Assembly (NCBI RefSeq): GCF_021513155.1
Contig: NZ_CP090984.1
Coordinates: 26,997-90,996, forward strand
From: Jeotgalibaca sp. MA1X17-3
GTDB lineage: Bacteria > Bacillota > Bacilli > Lactobacillales > Aerococcaceae
Direction: 5' to 3'
Length of the DNA: 64,000 nt
How positions within the stretch are numbered: the stretch's first letter is position 1; every line of letters begins with the position of its first letter. Of the stretch, positions 18,015 through 27,851 are shown piece after piece. The notes below the pieces were generated by a model that worked only from the letters and a program-made list of their open reading frames with translations, did not search any database and was not told where the DNA came from. Made by a program: the position numbers and the translations under genes.

Positions 18015-18458
18015 ATGTTACCTACTTTATTCAAAATAACAGATGCTGAATGGGAAATCATGCGTGTAGTCTGGGCAAATGAAGCAGTCACCAGTAAAGA
18101 AATTATCGCTATTCTGAAAAACAAAAAACAATGGAAAGCTGCTACGATCAAAACGTTAATCGGACGTTTAGTCGAGAAAGGGGCTCTCCACACCTTGGAA
18201 GAAGGAAGAAAATTTATTTATTCAGCAGCAATTACTCAGGAAGAAAGCATGGATGTGGTCACGAAGGATGTTCTTTCTCGAGTTTGTAATAAACGTAAAG
18301 GCCATGTCATTAGCACGATGATTGCTGATACTACTTTGAGTAGCGCCGATATTTTTACATTAAAGGCTTTATTGGAACAAAAAAGTACGATGGCACTGAA
18401 TGAGGTGTTGTGTGAATGTGTGTCAGGGCAATGTGAATGTGAAGAACAACATCATTGA
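18015..18458 (+). CDS. copY: CopY/TcrY-type copper-responsive repressor
   Basis: A 147-residue BlaI/CopY-family repressor. The winged helix occupies about residues 5-75 (ITDAEWEIMRVVWANEAVTSKEI). The C-terminus carries the full metal motif CxCxxxxCxC at Cys133, 135, 140 and 142, which holds zinc when the repressor is on DNA and two Cu(I) when it is released. AAGGAGAG precedes the ATG, and two exact operator boxes lie upstream. It opens the copper operon and so controls itself together with the genes behind it. Confidence 0.95.
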   Translation: MLPTLFKITDAEWEIMRVVWANEAVTSKEIIAILKNKKQWKAATIKTLIGRLVEKGALHTLEEGRKFIYSAAITQEESMDVVTKDVLSRVCNKRKGHVISTMIADTTLSSADIFTLKALLEQKSTMALNEVLCECVSGQCECEEQHH

Positions 18459-18479
18459 GAAAACGAAAAGAGGAGAAAG

Positions 18480-20941
18480 ATGGAAAAGAAAGTTTTTAGT
18501 ATAGAAGGGATGACCTGTGCTTCATGCGCTCAAACAATAGAGAAAGCTACTGAGAAGCTAGCTGGAGTAGAAATGGTCCAAGTTAATTTGGCTACTGAAA
18601 AGATGACTATTCAATTCGATAACACCATACTAACGGAGACTGAGATTAAAAAAGCAGTAACCGATGCAGGGTATGCTGCGGTGTCAAATATACGTAAAAA
18701 AACATTTATTATAGAAGGGATGACTTGTGCATCTTGCGCACAAACTATTGAAAAAGCAACACGTATGCTTCCAGGGATAAACAACTCCTCAGTCAATCTT
18801 GCAACTGAAAAAATGGTAGTGGAGTACGATCCAACGCTACTAAATGTATCAGAAATCACGAAAGTAGTAGCAGATGCTGGGTATGAAGCTCACGAGGAAG
18901 TAGATTCTGCTGAATCAGTGGATTTAGATCGTGAAAAAAACAGAAACATATTAAAGATGTGTGGCATAGGTTTTTAATGTCCACTATTTTCACCGTTCCA
19001 TTATTGTACATTGCCATGGGGCACATGGTAGGGCTCCCTCTACCAGAAATCATTAATCCGATGGTATATCCTATGGCCTTTTCTCTAACGCAGTTATTGT
19101 TAACGCTCCCAGTTATGTACTATGGTCGTAGTTTCTTTACGGTTGGATTCAAGACCTTACTGAAAGGACACCCAAATATGGATTCTCTTATTGCGCTTGG
19201 GACTAGCGCAGCATTTATTTATAGCTTATTTGGGTCCTACATGGTTTATTTGGGGGATACTAGTTTTACAGCGTCCCTTTATTACGAATCTGCAGCTGTT
19301 ATCTTAACATTGATTACTTTAGGAAATTATTTTGAAGCAGTTTCAAAAGGGAAAACGTCAGAAGCTATAAAAAAATTAATGGGTCTAGCACCGAAAACGG
19401 CTCGTATATTACGTAATGAACAAGAAATTGAAATAGCAATTGATGAGGTACAAGTTGGAGACGTCGTTGTTGTCCGTCCTGGTGAAAAAATACCGGTTGA
19501 TGGAATTGTGTTAGAAGGAAATACATCTATTGATGAATCAATGTTGACAGGTGAAAGTATGCCAGTAGAGAAGAAGCCAAGTGACAAAGTTATTGGTGCA
19601 AGTCTAAACAAGAATGGAAGCTTTCAATACGAAGTAACAAGCGTTGGAAAAGATACGGCTTTATCTCAAATTATTAAATTAGTAGAAGATGCTCAAGGTT
19701 CAAAAGCTCCCATTGCAAAATTAGCTGATAAAATTTCGGGTGTTTTTGTTCCAATTGTTATCGTACTTGCAATCTTAGCTGGTTTAGCATGGTTCTTCTT
19801 AGGACAAGAATCATGGATTTTCGCTTTAACGATTACAATTTCTGTTCTTGTGATTGCATGTCCATGTGCACTAGGGTTAGCCACACCAACGGCTATTATG
19901 GTAGGAACGGGAAAAGGCGCCGAAAATGGAGTCTTAATTAAGAGTGGAGGAGCTTTAGAAACCACTCATAAAATTGAAACGATTGTTTTTGATAAAACAG
20001 GGACCATCACAGAGGGGAAACCTAAAGTGACCGATATTGTACCTACAGATGGTTTTTCTGAAACAAACCTTTTACTTTTAGCGGCTTCTGCCGAAAAAGG
20101 TTCGGAGCACCCATTGGGTGAGGCGATTGTAAATGAGGCTAAAGAAAGAAACCTAGAATTGAGTAAAATAGATTCCTTTAACGCCATTCCTGGCCTTGGA
20201 ATTGAAGGAAGGATCGATGGTCAACATTTCTTGCTTGGAAATAAGAAATTGATGAATGAAAGGCAGGTTTCATTGGGAGACCTAGCGGGAACTTCAGATG
20301 AATTGGCTAGTCAAGGTAAAACGCCCATGTATATTGCGAAAGAGGGGAAAATTGCAGGGATTATTGCTGTTGCGGATACGGTTAAAGAAAACAGTTTGAA
20401 AGCCATTGAAAAACTACATCGAATGGGTATTGAAGTGGCTATGATTACAGGAGATAACAAGCGGACAGCAGAGGCTATTGCTAAACAAGTTGGTATTGAT
20501 CGCGTATTGAGTGAGGTGTTACCAGAAGATAAAGCGAACGAAGTCAAAAAACTCCAAGCGGAAGGTAAAAAAGTTGCCATGGTTGGAGATGGAATCAATG
20601 ATGCACCAGCTCTAGCACAAGCAGATATTGGGATCGCTATTGGTTCCGGTACAGATGTTGCAATGGAATCAGCTGATATTGTTTTGATGAGAAGTGATTT
20701 GATGGATGTTCCCACAGCTGTTGAGTTAAGTAAGGAAACAATTAAAAATATCAGAGAAAATCTATTTTGGGCTTTTGCTTATAACATTTTGGGTATTCCA
20801 GTAGCGATGGGACTCTTACATGTATTCGGTGGCCCTTTATTAAGTCCGATGATTGCAGCTGCGGCAATGAGCTTTAGTTCAGTATCCGTGTTACTAAATG
20901 CTTTACGGTTGAAGAGGTTTAAACCTTCTGCTTCTAAATAG
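18480..20941 (+). pseudogene. copA: copA, Cu(I)-exporting P1B-type ATPase, frameshifted
   Basis: The first frame (18480-18977) gives two HMA domains, each with GMTCASC. The rest of the ATPase reads in another frame from about 18959 to 20941: CPC in ACPCALGLATP, DKTGTITEGKP, a GDGINDAPAL hinge and eight membrane segments in all. Around 18957 the sequence ATGTGTGGCAT would give one continuous MWHRFL frame if one TG unit were removed. A two-base repeat expansion therefore breaks a gene of about 820 codons. All catalytic motifs are preserved, which suggests a recent change or a sequence error. A GTG at 18959 might allow an HMA-less product. Confidence 0.9.
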
Positions 20942-21077
20942 AAGAAAAGGGAAGTGTGGTTAGTCATCCTTCGTTCCCACAGTTTATGGATTTCAAGTTA
21001 GGATTATAAAATGATATCGTACAGAAAAAAATTAGAATCATCGTTTTTAGGGATCAATAATAAAGGAGGAAAAGAAT

Positions 21078-23171
21078 ATGGACAAAAAAAAGAATCATAC
21101 GAGCAGTAAGAAGGAGCAATCTTCTCATGACCATCAGAATCATGGTCCTATGAATCATAATCATGAAGAAAGTAAAGATCCTACCTCTCCTCATACTTCT
21201 CACGAGGAGCATGAAAATCATGGTGGTCATCGTGGTCATGAACACCATCATCATGGTAGTTTTAAAGAAATATTCTTGAAATCTCTCCCATTTGGAATCA
21301 TTATTATGTTGTTGTCTCCAATGATGGGGGTTACTTTTCCCTTTCAATTTTCGTTTCTATATTCAGATATCCTTGTTTCTATACTGGCAACTCTACTCAT
21401 TGTATATGGAGGAAAACCTTTCTACATGGGTGCAATGGATGAGTTTAAACAAAGAGTACCAGGAATGATGGCCCTTGTAACACTGGGGATAGGGGTTTCT
21501 TATTTTTATAGTATTTATGCTGTTGTAGCTAGATACATTACTGGCGAACACATCATGGATTTTTTCTTTGAATTTGCTTCCCTACTTTTAATTATGTTAC
21601 TCGGTCATTGGATTGAAATGAAAGCAGTAGGAGAAGCTGGAGATGCTCAAAAAGCTCTTGCTGAATTAATGCCAAAAGATGCTAATCTTGTTTTAGAAGA
21701 TGATTCTATTGAATCACGTCCGGTCTCTCAGTTACAAGTTGGTGATTTAATCCGTGTTCAGGCTGGCGAAAATATCCCTGCAGATGGTGTAATCCAAAGA
21801 GGGCAATCAAGAGTCAATGAATCTTTATTAACCGGCGAATCAAAGCCTATTGAAAAAAATACGGGAGATAAAGTAATTGGTGGTTCAACAAATAATGAAG
21901 GTGTTTTGTATGTCGAGGTACAAGAAACTGGCGATAAATCGTTTATTTCTCAAGTACAAACGTTGATTAGACAAGCGCAAGACCAGCCTTCCCGAGCTGA
22001 AAACCTTGCTAATAAAGTAGCAAGTTGGCTATTTTATGTTGCAATAGCGGCAGCTGTAACGGCATTCATCATCTGGCTGTTTTTAACGGATGTACAAACG
22101 GCCATTCTATTTACAGTAACTACTTTGGTTATTGCTTGCCCCCATGCACTAGGGTTAGCTATTCCACTTGTTGTAGCACGAAGCACGAGTTTAGGTGCCA
22201 GCCGTGGATTGCTCGTTAAAGATCGTGAAGCGTTAGAATTGGCAACAAAAGCAGATGTAATGATTTTAGATAAAACAGGAACATTGACTACAGGTGAGTT
22301 TAAGGTTTTGAATGCAGAAACGTTAAGTAACCGCTACAGTGTAGATGAAGTACTTGCTTTAATGGCCGGAATTGAAGGTGGATCCAGTCACCCAATCGCT
22401 CAGTCCATCGTAAGCTATGCTGAAAATAAAGAAGTTAAACCGACTACCTTTAGCTCTATAAATGTAATTTCTGGTGCCGGAGTTGAAGGAGAAACAAATG
22501 GTCGTCTCTATGAATTGATCAGTCAAAAGGCATTTGGAAAGACCATTGAATTTGATATTCCAAAAGGAGCAACGGTTAGTTATTTAGTTGAAGAAGGAGA
22601 AGTAATTGGGGCTGTTGCTTTAGGTGATGAATTAAAACCAACGAGTAAAGAACTCATGAACGTACTGAAGTCTCGGGGAATCAAGCCTATTATGGCGACT
22701 GGAGATAACGAGAAAGCTGCTCAAGGGGTTGCAGAAGAATTAGGAATTGAATACAAAGCAAATCAATCCCCACAAGATAAATATGAGTTGGTTGAATCCT
22801 TAAAGAAGGAAGGGAAAACTGTAATTATGGTAGGAGATGGAGTGAATGATGCACCTTCTCTTGCTCTAGCGGATGTTGGAGTAGCGATAGGAGCGGGGAC
22901 ACAAGTAGCTCTTGATTCAGCAGATGTCATTTTAACGCAATCTGATCCAGGTGACATTGAGTCCTTTATTGAATTAGCTCATAAAACAACTAGCAAGATG
23001 AGACAGAACTTAATCTGGGGAGCCGGATACAACTTTATTGCAATTCCTATAGCTGCAGGAATCTTAGCACCTATCGGAATTATCTTAGCTCCAGCTTTAG
23101 GAGCTGTGTTAATGTCAGTTTCAACGGTTATCGTGGCCATCAACGCTATGACGCTAAGATTGAAAGATTAG
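21078..23171 (+). CDS. copB: CopB-type copper P1B-ATPase with His-rich N-terminus
   Basis: A 697-residue heavy-metal exporting ATPase. The first 60 residues are packed with His (including EHHHHGS), the metal-binding tail of CopB. The membrane motif is CPH at residues 353-355, the phosphorylated Asp is in DKTGTLTTG at residue 398, and GDGVNDAPSLALADVG is the hinge. CPH-type enzymes export copper or silver from the cytoplasm. AAGGAGG precedes the ATG. It lies 136 bp after copA in the same direction, with no clear terminator between. Confidence 0.94.
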   Translation: MDKKKNHTSSKKEQSSHDHQNHGPMNHNHEESKDPTSPHTSHEEHENHGGHRGHEHHHHGSFKEIFLKSLPFGIIIMLLSPMMGVTFPFQFSFLYSDILVSILATLLIVYGGKPFYMGAMDEFKQRVPGMMALVTLGIGVSYFYSIYAVVARYITGEHIMDFFFEFASLLLIMLLGHWIEMKAVGEAGDAQKALAELMPKDANLVLEDDSIESRPVSQLQVGDLIRVQAGENIPADGVIQRGQSRVNESLLTGESKPIEKNTGDKVIGGSTNNEGVLYVEVQETGDKSFISQVQTLIRQAQDQPSRAENLANKVASWLFYVAIAAAVTAFIIWLFLTDVQTAILFTVTTLVIACPHALGLAIPLVVARSTSLGASRGLLVKDREALELATKADVMILDKTGTLTTGEFKVLNAETLSNRYSVDEVLALMAGIEGGSSHPIAQSIVSYAENKEVKPTTFSSINVISGAGVEGETNGRLYELISQKAFGKTIEFDIPKGATVSYLVEEGEVIGAVALGDELKPTSKELMNVLKSRGIKPIMATGDNEKAAQGVAEELGIEYKANQSPQDKYELVESLKKEGKTVIMVGDGVNDAPSLALADVGVAIGAGTQVALDSADVILTQSDPGDIESFIELAHKTTSKMRQNLIWGAGYNFIAIPIAAGILAPIGIILAPALGAVLMSVSTVIVAINAMTLRLKD

Positions 23172-23411
23172 TAGATTTTAAAATGAAGTTTTAAAAAAGA
23201 ATTGTAATCAATATGTTCTTGAATAACTAAATTCACTTTGTATATGGGAATGGATTGTTTGTTACGAAATTAAAAAACTTTACAGTTTATTCCATTTTGT
23301 AGGCCTGTATTTTTGGGAAATTAACGATTCAATCCATCTATTTTAACTAGAGAGAATGACGTTAACGTATTTTATTTTTTTAAATAGATACAGAAGGAGG
23401 ATGTTATATTT
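23172..23411. other. Spacer between copB and gap
   Basis: About 240 bp of AT-rich DNA with no CopY box and no strong terminator seen. The GAPDH gene may have its own promoter here or be read through from copB. Confidence 0.35.
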
Positions 23412-24413
23412 ATGACAGTAAAAGTAGCAATCAATGGGTTTGGTCGCGTTGGTCGATTAGCTTATCGTCGAATCAAAGAGTTAGCTAGTACGGAATTAGA
23501 GGTGGTTGCCGTTAATGATTTAACTGATATGGAAGACTTAGCTTACTTGTTAAAATATGATACTGCTCACGGCACACTCTCCTATTCCATAGAAGTGGAA
23601 AAGAACTCTCTTTTTGTTGACGGAAAAGAGGTTAAAGTCTATGAGGAAGCAGATGCCAGCAAACTACCATGGGGAGAACTAGGAATTGATATTGTCCTTG
23701 AGTGTACGGGTTTCTATGCGTCTTCAGAAAAATCCAATGCTCACTTAGAGGCAGGAGCTAAAAAAGTGATGATTTCTGCTCCCCCTAAAGATGAGGGTAC
23801 AAAAATTGGAGTATATGGAGTTAATGAGGAAACATTGACCCGGGATGATCGTATTGTTTCTGCTGCTTCCTGTACAACGAATGCGCTGGCTTTGATGACA
23901 AAAGTATTAGTCGATGAATTCGGCATTCAAAGAGGTCTGATGACAGGTTCGCGTGCCTATACAGCCACACAATCTCTTCAAGATGCTCCCGGTGGTCGCA
24001 AGAAACGTGCAGGCGCGCAAAATGTTATTCCAGCAACTACAGGTGCCGCTAAAGCATTAGGTAAGGTTATACCAAAAGTAGAGGGAATAATAACAGGCAC
24101 TTCCACTCGTGTTCCTGTTATTACAGCAGGCTTTGTCGAACTTTATTCCGTACTCGACCAAAAGGTAACAATTGATGAGGTAAACGAAGCAATGAAAGCT
24201 GCTTCGAGTGAGGCTTATGGGTACACTCAAGATGAAGTAGTGTCTTCTGATATAGTTGGTGACACTCACGGTTCTACCTTTGATGCGACCTTAACGGAAG
24301 TAATGGATGCAAATGGTGGACAGATGGTGAAAACAGTTGCTTGGTATGATAATGAGTACGGGTTTGTTTCTAATATGATTCGACTCCTGGAATATTTTGC
24401 AAAACTAGGTTAA
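23412..24413 (+). CDS. Type I GAPDH paralogue with catalytic His replaced by Arg
   Basis: A 333-residue protein with the complete GAPDH fold: NGFGRVGRLA nucleotide-binding start, SCTTN with the nucleophile at Cys154, and WYDNEYG near the end. The residue 27 positions after the Cys, invariably the catalytic His in HAYT, is Arg181 here (SRAYTATQ). The second Cys of the usual SCTTNC is Ala, and the GMAFRVPTP segment reads GTSTRVPVI. Only two Cys remain. GAAGGAGG precedes the ATG. In a copper operon this looks like a copper-tolerant or repurposed GAPDH. Whether it still oxidises glyceraldehyde 3-phosphate cannot be told from sequence. Confidence 0.92.
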   Translation: MTVKVAINGFGRVGRLAYRRIKELASTELEVVAVNDLTDMEDLAYLLKYDTAHGTLSYSIEVEKNSLFVDGKEVKVYEEADASKLPWGELGIDIVLECTGFYASSEKSNAHLEAGAKKVMISAPPKDEGTKIGVYGVNEETLTRDDRIVSAASCTTNALALMTKVLVDEFGIQRGLMTGSRAYTATQSLQDAPGGRKKRAGAQNVIPATTGAAKALGKVIPKVEGIITGTSTRVPVITAGFVELYSVLDQKVTIDEVNEAMKAASSEAYGYTQDEVVSSDIVGDTHGSTFDATLTEVMDANGGQMVKTVAWYDNEYGFVSNMIRLLEYFAKLG

Positions 24414-24455
24414 CTCAGTAGATGAGGTCCTCCATCCCACGTTAGGAGTATAGAA

Positions 24456-24725
24456 ATGAAAACATGGATAACAATTGAAGGGATAGCGTGTGCAGTTTGT
24501 TCAGAAGAAGTTGAGGCAGAACTCCTAGCTACACATACTGTAGAAGTGGTATTTAATGGTCTACACAGAAAAATACTCTTTATCCATTTGAAAAAAGGTA
24601 TTACTAAACGAATATTTTTGAATGCGATGAGTAAGATCCCCGTAATGTTGAACACAGTCACAACAAAGTATGGGTGTACCTGCCAGTGTTGTGCAGATAT
24701 AAAAATTGATCTTTCAATGGATTAA
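24456..24725 (+). CDS. Small HMA-like protein with C-terminal Cys cluster
   Basis: An 89-residue protein. The N-terminus GIACAVC places two Cys at positions 12 and 15, exactly as CopZ does in GMKCKGC, so an HMA-type fold is likely. It has no further HMA similarity that I can see, but ends in YGCTCQCCADIKI with Cys74, 76, 78 and 79. Such a tail could hold additional Cu(I). TTAGGAG precedes the ATG. It lies 42 bp after the GAPDH gene and 51 bp before copZ. The role is inferred from context. Confidence 0.7.
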   Translation: MKTWITIEGIACAVCSEEVEAELLATHTVEVVFNGLHRKILFIHLKKGITKRIFLNAMSKIPVMLNTVTTKYGCTCQCCADIKIDLSMD

Positions 24726-24776
24726 GAAGCTTGCTAGATCTAGATTATACATTAAAACGAAAAGAGGGAAACAATT

Positions 24777-24980
24777 ATGAGAACAGAAGTAAGGGTAGAA
24801 GGTATGAAGTGTAAAGGGTGCGCTCATACGGTCCAAGAAAAATTGGAAGCAATTGAAGGTGTAAATTCAGTAGAAGTAAATTTAGAGAATAAAAAGGTTG
24901 TTGTAGAAAGTAAATCAGAAATTAACAAAGAAGCATTTAGAACTGCATTATCAGAAACAAACTACTCTGTCGTTGGGTAA
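24777..24980 (+). CDS. copZ: CopZ copper chaperone
   Basis: A 67-residue single HMA domain with GMKCKGC (Cys12, Cys15) and the typical ending ETNYSVVG. CopZ proteins carry Cu(I) in the cytoplasm and hand it to CopY and the exporting ATPase. AGAGGGAAAC precedes the ATG. It is the last small gene of the cop cluster; after it the spacing to the next gene grows to 310 bp. Confidence 0.92.
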   Translation: MRTEVRVEGMKCKGCAHTVQEKLEAIEGVNSVEVNLENKKVVVESKSEINKEAFRTALSETNYSVVG

Positions 24981-25293
24981 AATAGAAAATAAACATTAGA
25001 AAAAAATGGATACCATTGAAAAATTAAATAGGTACTTCAAAGGTAGTGTGGAAGAAAAGTAATGGAGATGTTATAGGGACTTGGTAACCTTGTAATGTCT
25101 CCATATTGTCTCCATGAGTTGTTGATACTATTAAATAAGTAAAAAAAGATATGTAAAAGATAGAGAAATCTAGTTTCAAAACAAACAGTCCCAAAGAGTA
25201 TCAAGCATTAAATAAACAGATCGCTTTTGTCTATTAAAAAATAATTAACGGAGACAAAAACCTGCCAATGGACTTGTATCTCAGGAGGAAACA
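24981..25293. other. Spacer after copZ with possible hairpin
   Basis: No gene seen. ATGGAGA near 25064 can pair with TCTCCAT near 25098 or 25108, giving two alternative hairpins, without a T tract. This might be a weak terminator or an attenuator. Confidence 0.3.
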
Positions 25294-26631
25294 ATGAAGA
25301 GGAATAAAAAGAAAATATTCAGAATTTTACGGACTACTATCTGGTTGGGTTTGCTTTTAGTTTCTTTAGATGTGAAAGCTGCACCGGTCGAGGAACTAAA
25401 TCAAGAAAAGACAAAGTTAGAGAACAGACTAAATGAATTAAATGAAGATGATAAAGGGCAGCAAAGGGAAATAGATACCCTTGAAATTAGAAAAGAGCAC
25501 CTTGGAATTGAAACAGCTCTCCTTCAAAAGAAGATTGATAAGCTTACCCTGCGGTTAGTTGAGCAGCAGGAAGATTTATATAGTTTCGAAGGAAAAATAA
25601 ATGAGTTAGAGAAAGAGACACAAAGGATAGAGGAACGAATCATTCTGAGGGAAGAGAAACTGGAGACTCAAGCTCGGACTGTACAAACAGATATTAGTCC
25701 AGCCATTCTCCTAGAAACAGTAATCAACTCAGAAAACATTGTAGAAGCAAGGGGTAATGTAAATCTAATAAATCGCATTATGAGTAATAATCAGGAAATT
25801 ATTGTTCAACAGAAAAATGACAAAGAAATATTGGTAGAAGTAAAGCAAGAGGTAGAAGAAGAAAAGATGAAAATAGAAGAGCTACGCACAACGATGGAAG
25901 TGGCAAAAACCAATCTCATCACACAAAGAGCAAATTTGGAAAATGAAATTGTCCAAATTGGAAAAGAATATGAACTTTCGATTGCAGAAAAAGAAACTAT
26001 TAGACAAGAACAACAGAGTATTATAGATGAAACAAGTATTTTATCTGATGAATTAAAAAAAGAGCAAAACCGACTAGTAGAAGAGGAAGCAACTAAACAA
26101 CATATCTTACAGGAGGAAGCTATGGAAATGGCAGGTGAAATTGCTCCAGAGAGTTTTTTTGAAGAGAGTGTTGCAGTGATCGATAAAGGAGACTCTTCAG
26201 AAGAGTCTCCTTCTAATAGGCAGCAGAAGAAGGAGAGTACATCTGGATTCATAGTACCAAGCGATGGCGTTGTAACAGATCCACTTGGCCCTCGAATTCA
26301 TCCTATCACGGGGGAACGGAAACTGCATACAGGTATTGATATTATTGCAGGTTCGGGGCCAATTAATGCCGCACAAGGCGGAACCATTTTAGTTGCTGGC
26401 TTTCATAACTCTTGGGGGTATTATGTAAAGATGGATCATGGAAATGGATTTCAGACTCTATACGCTCATATGGAAGCAGGTAGCCTTCTTGTTGCTCCAA
26501 ACCAAGTAGTGTCACAAGGACAACAATTGGGAATAATGGGATCAACGGGGGACTCTACGGGGATTCATCTACATTTCGAGATCTATGAAAGGGGAGTCCA
26601 AATTAATCCTGGACCTTATTTGGGACTATAG
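25294..26631 (+). CDS. EnvC-like M23 (LytM) peptidase with coiled coil
   Basis: A 445-residue secreted protein with a signal peptide (hydrophobic run ending VKAAP near residue 31). A long Lys/Glu coiled coil follows at about 35-265. The C-terminal LytM/M23 domain is at about 330-445, with the Zn ligand patterns HTGIDI and HLHFEI plus DHGNGFQTLYAHM. It should cleave peptidoglycan cross-bridges or activate another hydrolase at the cell surface. CAGGAGGAA precedes the ATG. Its presence between copper genes and lgt is unexplained; wall remodelling for surface copper proteins is a guess. Confidence 0.9.
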   Translation: MKRNKKKIFRILRTTIWLGLLLVSLDVKAAPVEELNQEKTKLENRLNELNEDDKGQQREIDTLEIRKEHLGIETALLQKKIDKLTLRLVEQQEDLYSFEGKINELEKETQRIEERIILREEKLETQARTVQTDISPAILLETVINSENIVEARGNVNLINRIMSNNQEIIVQQKNDKEILVEVKQEVEEEKMKIEELRTTMEVAKTNLITQRANLENEIVQIGKEYELSIAEKETIRQEQQSIIDETSILSDELKKEQNRLVEEEATKQHILQEEAMEMAGEIAPESFFEESVAVIDKGDSSEESPSNRQQKKESTSGFIVPSDGVVTDPLGPRIHPITGERKLHTGIDIIAGSGPINAAQGGTILVAGFHNSWGYYVKMDHGNGFQTLYAHMEAGSLLVAPNQVVSQGQQLGIMGSTGDSTGIHLHFEIYERGVQINPGPYLGL

Positions 26632-26673
26632 AGACATCAAAAATTATACAGTTCATATGTATGGGGGTAAACC

Positions 26674-27509
26674 ATGGAAAAAAAAGTAGAAGTAATTGAC
26701 CGTGTGGCCTTTTCACTAGGACCCCTCACCATCTATTGGTATGGCGTCATCATTGGGGTAGCTATGTTGCTTGCCGTTTCATTAGCCTCTAGGGAAGGTC
26801 AAAAAAGAGGGTTTAGAGAAAATACGATTATGGATATGACTATGTGGGCCATTCCGATTGGCTTAATCGGAGCTAGAATTTATTACGTTCTCTTTAAGAT
26901 GGATTACTATATACAAAATCCTTTCGAAATCATCGCTATCTGGAAAGGAGGGATTGCCATTTATGGCGGTCTAATCGCAGGGGGGCTGTCCATCTATTGG
27001 TTTACCAAAAAAAGGGAATTCCTTTTAGCTTAATGGTAGATGTTCTAGCTCCCTACGTCCTCTTAGCCCAATCCATTGGTAGATGGGGGAATTTTATTAA
27101 TCAGGAAGCTCACGGTGTAGAAGTAACTCGTGAGGTTTTAGAGAACTTATATCTTCCTGATTTTATCATTAATCAGATGCAAATAAATGGCGTATACTAC
27201 CATCCTACGTTTCTATATGAGTCTTTATGGAGTCTCCTCGGATTTGGATTGATTCTCTTTTTCAGAAATCGCAAAGGTTTGTTACGGCAAGGGGAAGTGG
27301 CGCTTAGTTATGTAATTTGGTATTCATTAGGAAGGTTTTTTATAGAAGGCATGCGGACAGACAGTTTGTGGATAGGAGAATTCCTACGAGTTTCTCAAGG
27401 TCTATCTTTAATTCTGTTTGTCAGTGCTATTGGGATTTGGATATATCGAAGAAATGATTATCCACCTAAACCATACTATTTGGAAATAAGAAAATTTGAT
27501 AGAGAATGA
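26674..27509 (+). pseudogene. lgt: lgt, prolipoprotein diacylglyceryl transferase, frameshifted
   Basis: The first frame (from ATG 26674) covers the N-terminal membrane segments and runs to a TAA at 27031. The second frame supplies the rest (GIPFSLMVDVLAPYVLLAQSIGRWGNFINQEAHG) to 27509. The break lies in the A7 run at about 27005-27011; one more A restores FTKKKGIPF. The joined protein of about 278 residues has the Lgt signature RWGNFINQEAHG and normal length. Lgt attaches the diacylglyceryl anchor to lipoproteins in the membrane. A plasmid-borne second copy beside metal-resistance genes is unusual. Confidence 0.9.
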
Positions 27510-27553
27510 TCAGGAAGATTAGCAGAAAAAAGTAGAATTTCAAACAGAAGGGA

Positions 27554-27793
27554 ATGTTTACTATGTGGAGGTTTTCTCAAGGAGGCATGGGTAGTATGGG
27601 CGGTATGATGTTAATGGGGTTATTTTGGCTCATCATTTTTATTGTGATTGTGTATCTAGTTATAAAAGTACTTTCTAATAAAACGGGGAGTTCCATAAGG
27701 GAAGAAACCCCGCTAGATATCCTTCAAAAAGAATTTGCGAAGGGAAACATCACAGAAGAAGAGTACTTAAGTAGAAAGAAATATATAGAGTAA
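27554..27793 (+). CDS. SHOCT-domain small membrane protein
   Basis: A 79-residue protein with a Met/Gly-rich N-terminus, one membrane segment (about residues 19-43) and a C-terminal SHOCT motif (PLDILQKEFAKGNITEEEYLSRKKYI). SHOCT proteins are common near heavy-metal genes. The Met-rich start could loosely bind Cu(I), but this is speculation. It lies 44 bp after lgt and 58 bp before the NusG-II gene. A relative is at 30152. Confidence 0.85.
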   Translation: MFTMWRFSQGGMGSMGGMMLMGLFWLIIFIVIVYLVIKVLSNKTGSSIREETPLDILQKEFAKGNITEEEYLSRKKYIE

Positions 27794-27851
27794 ATGAGAG
27801 GAATCTTGAGGCTCATAGAGGAGGTAGAATTCAATCAAAACATACCTAAGA

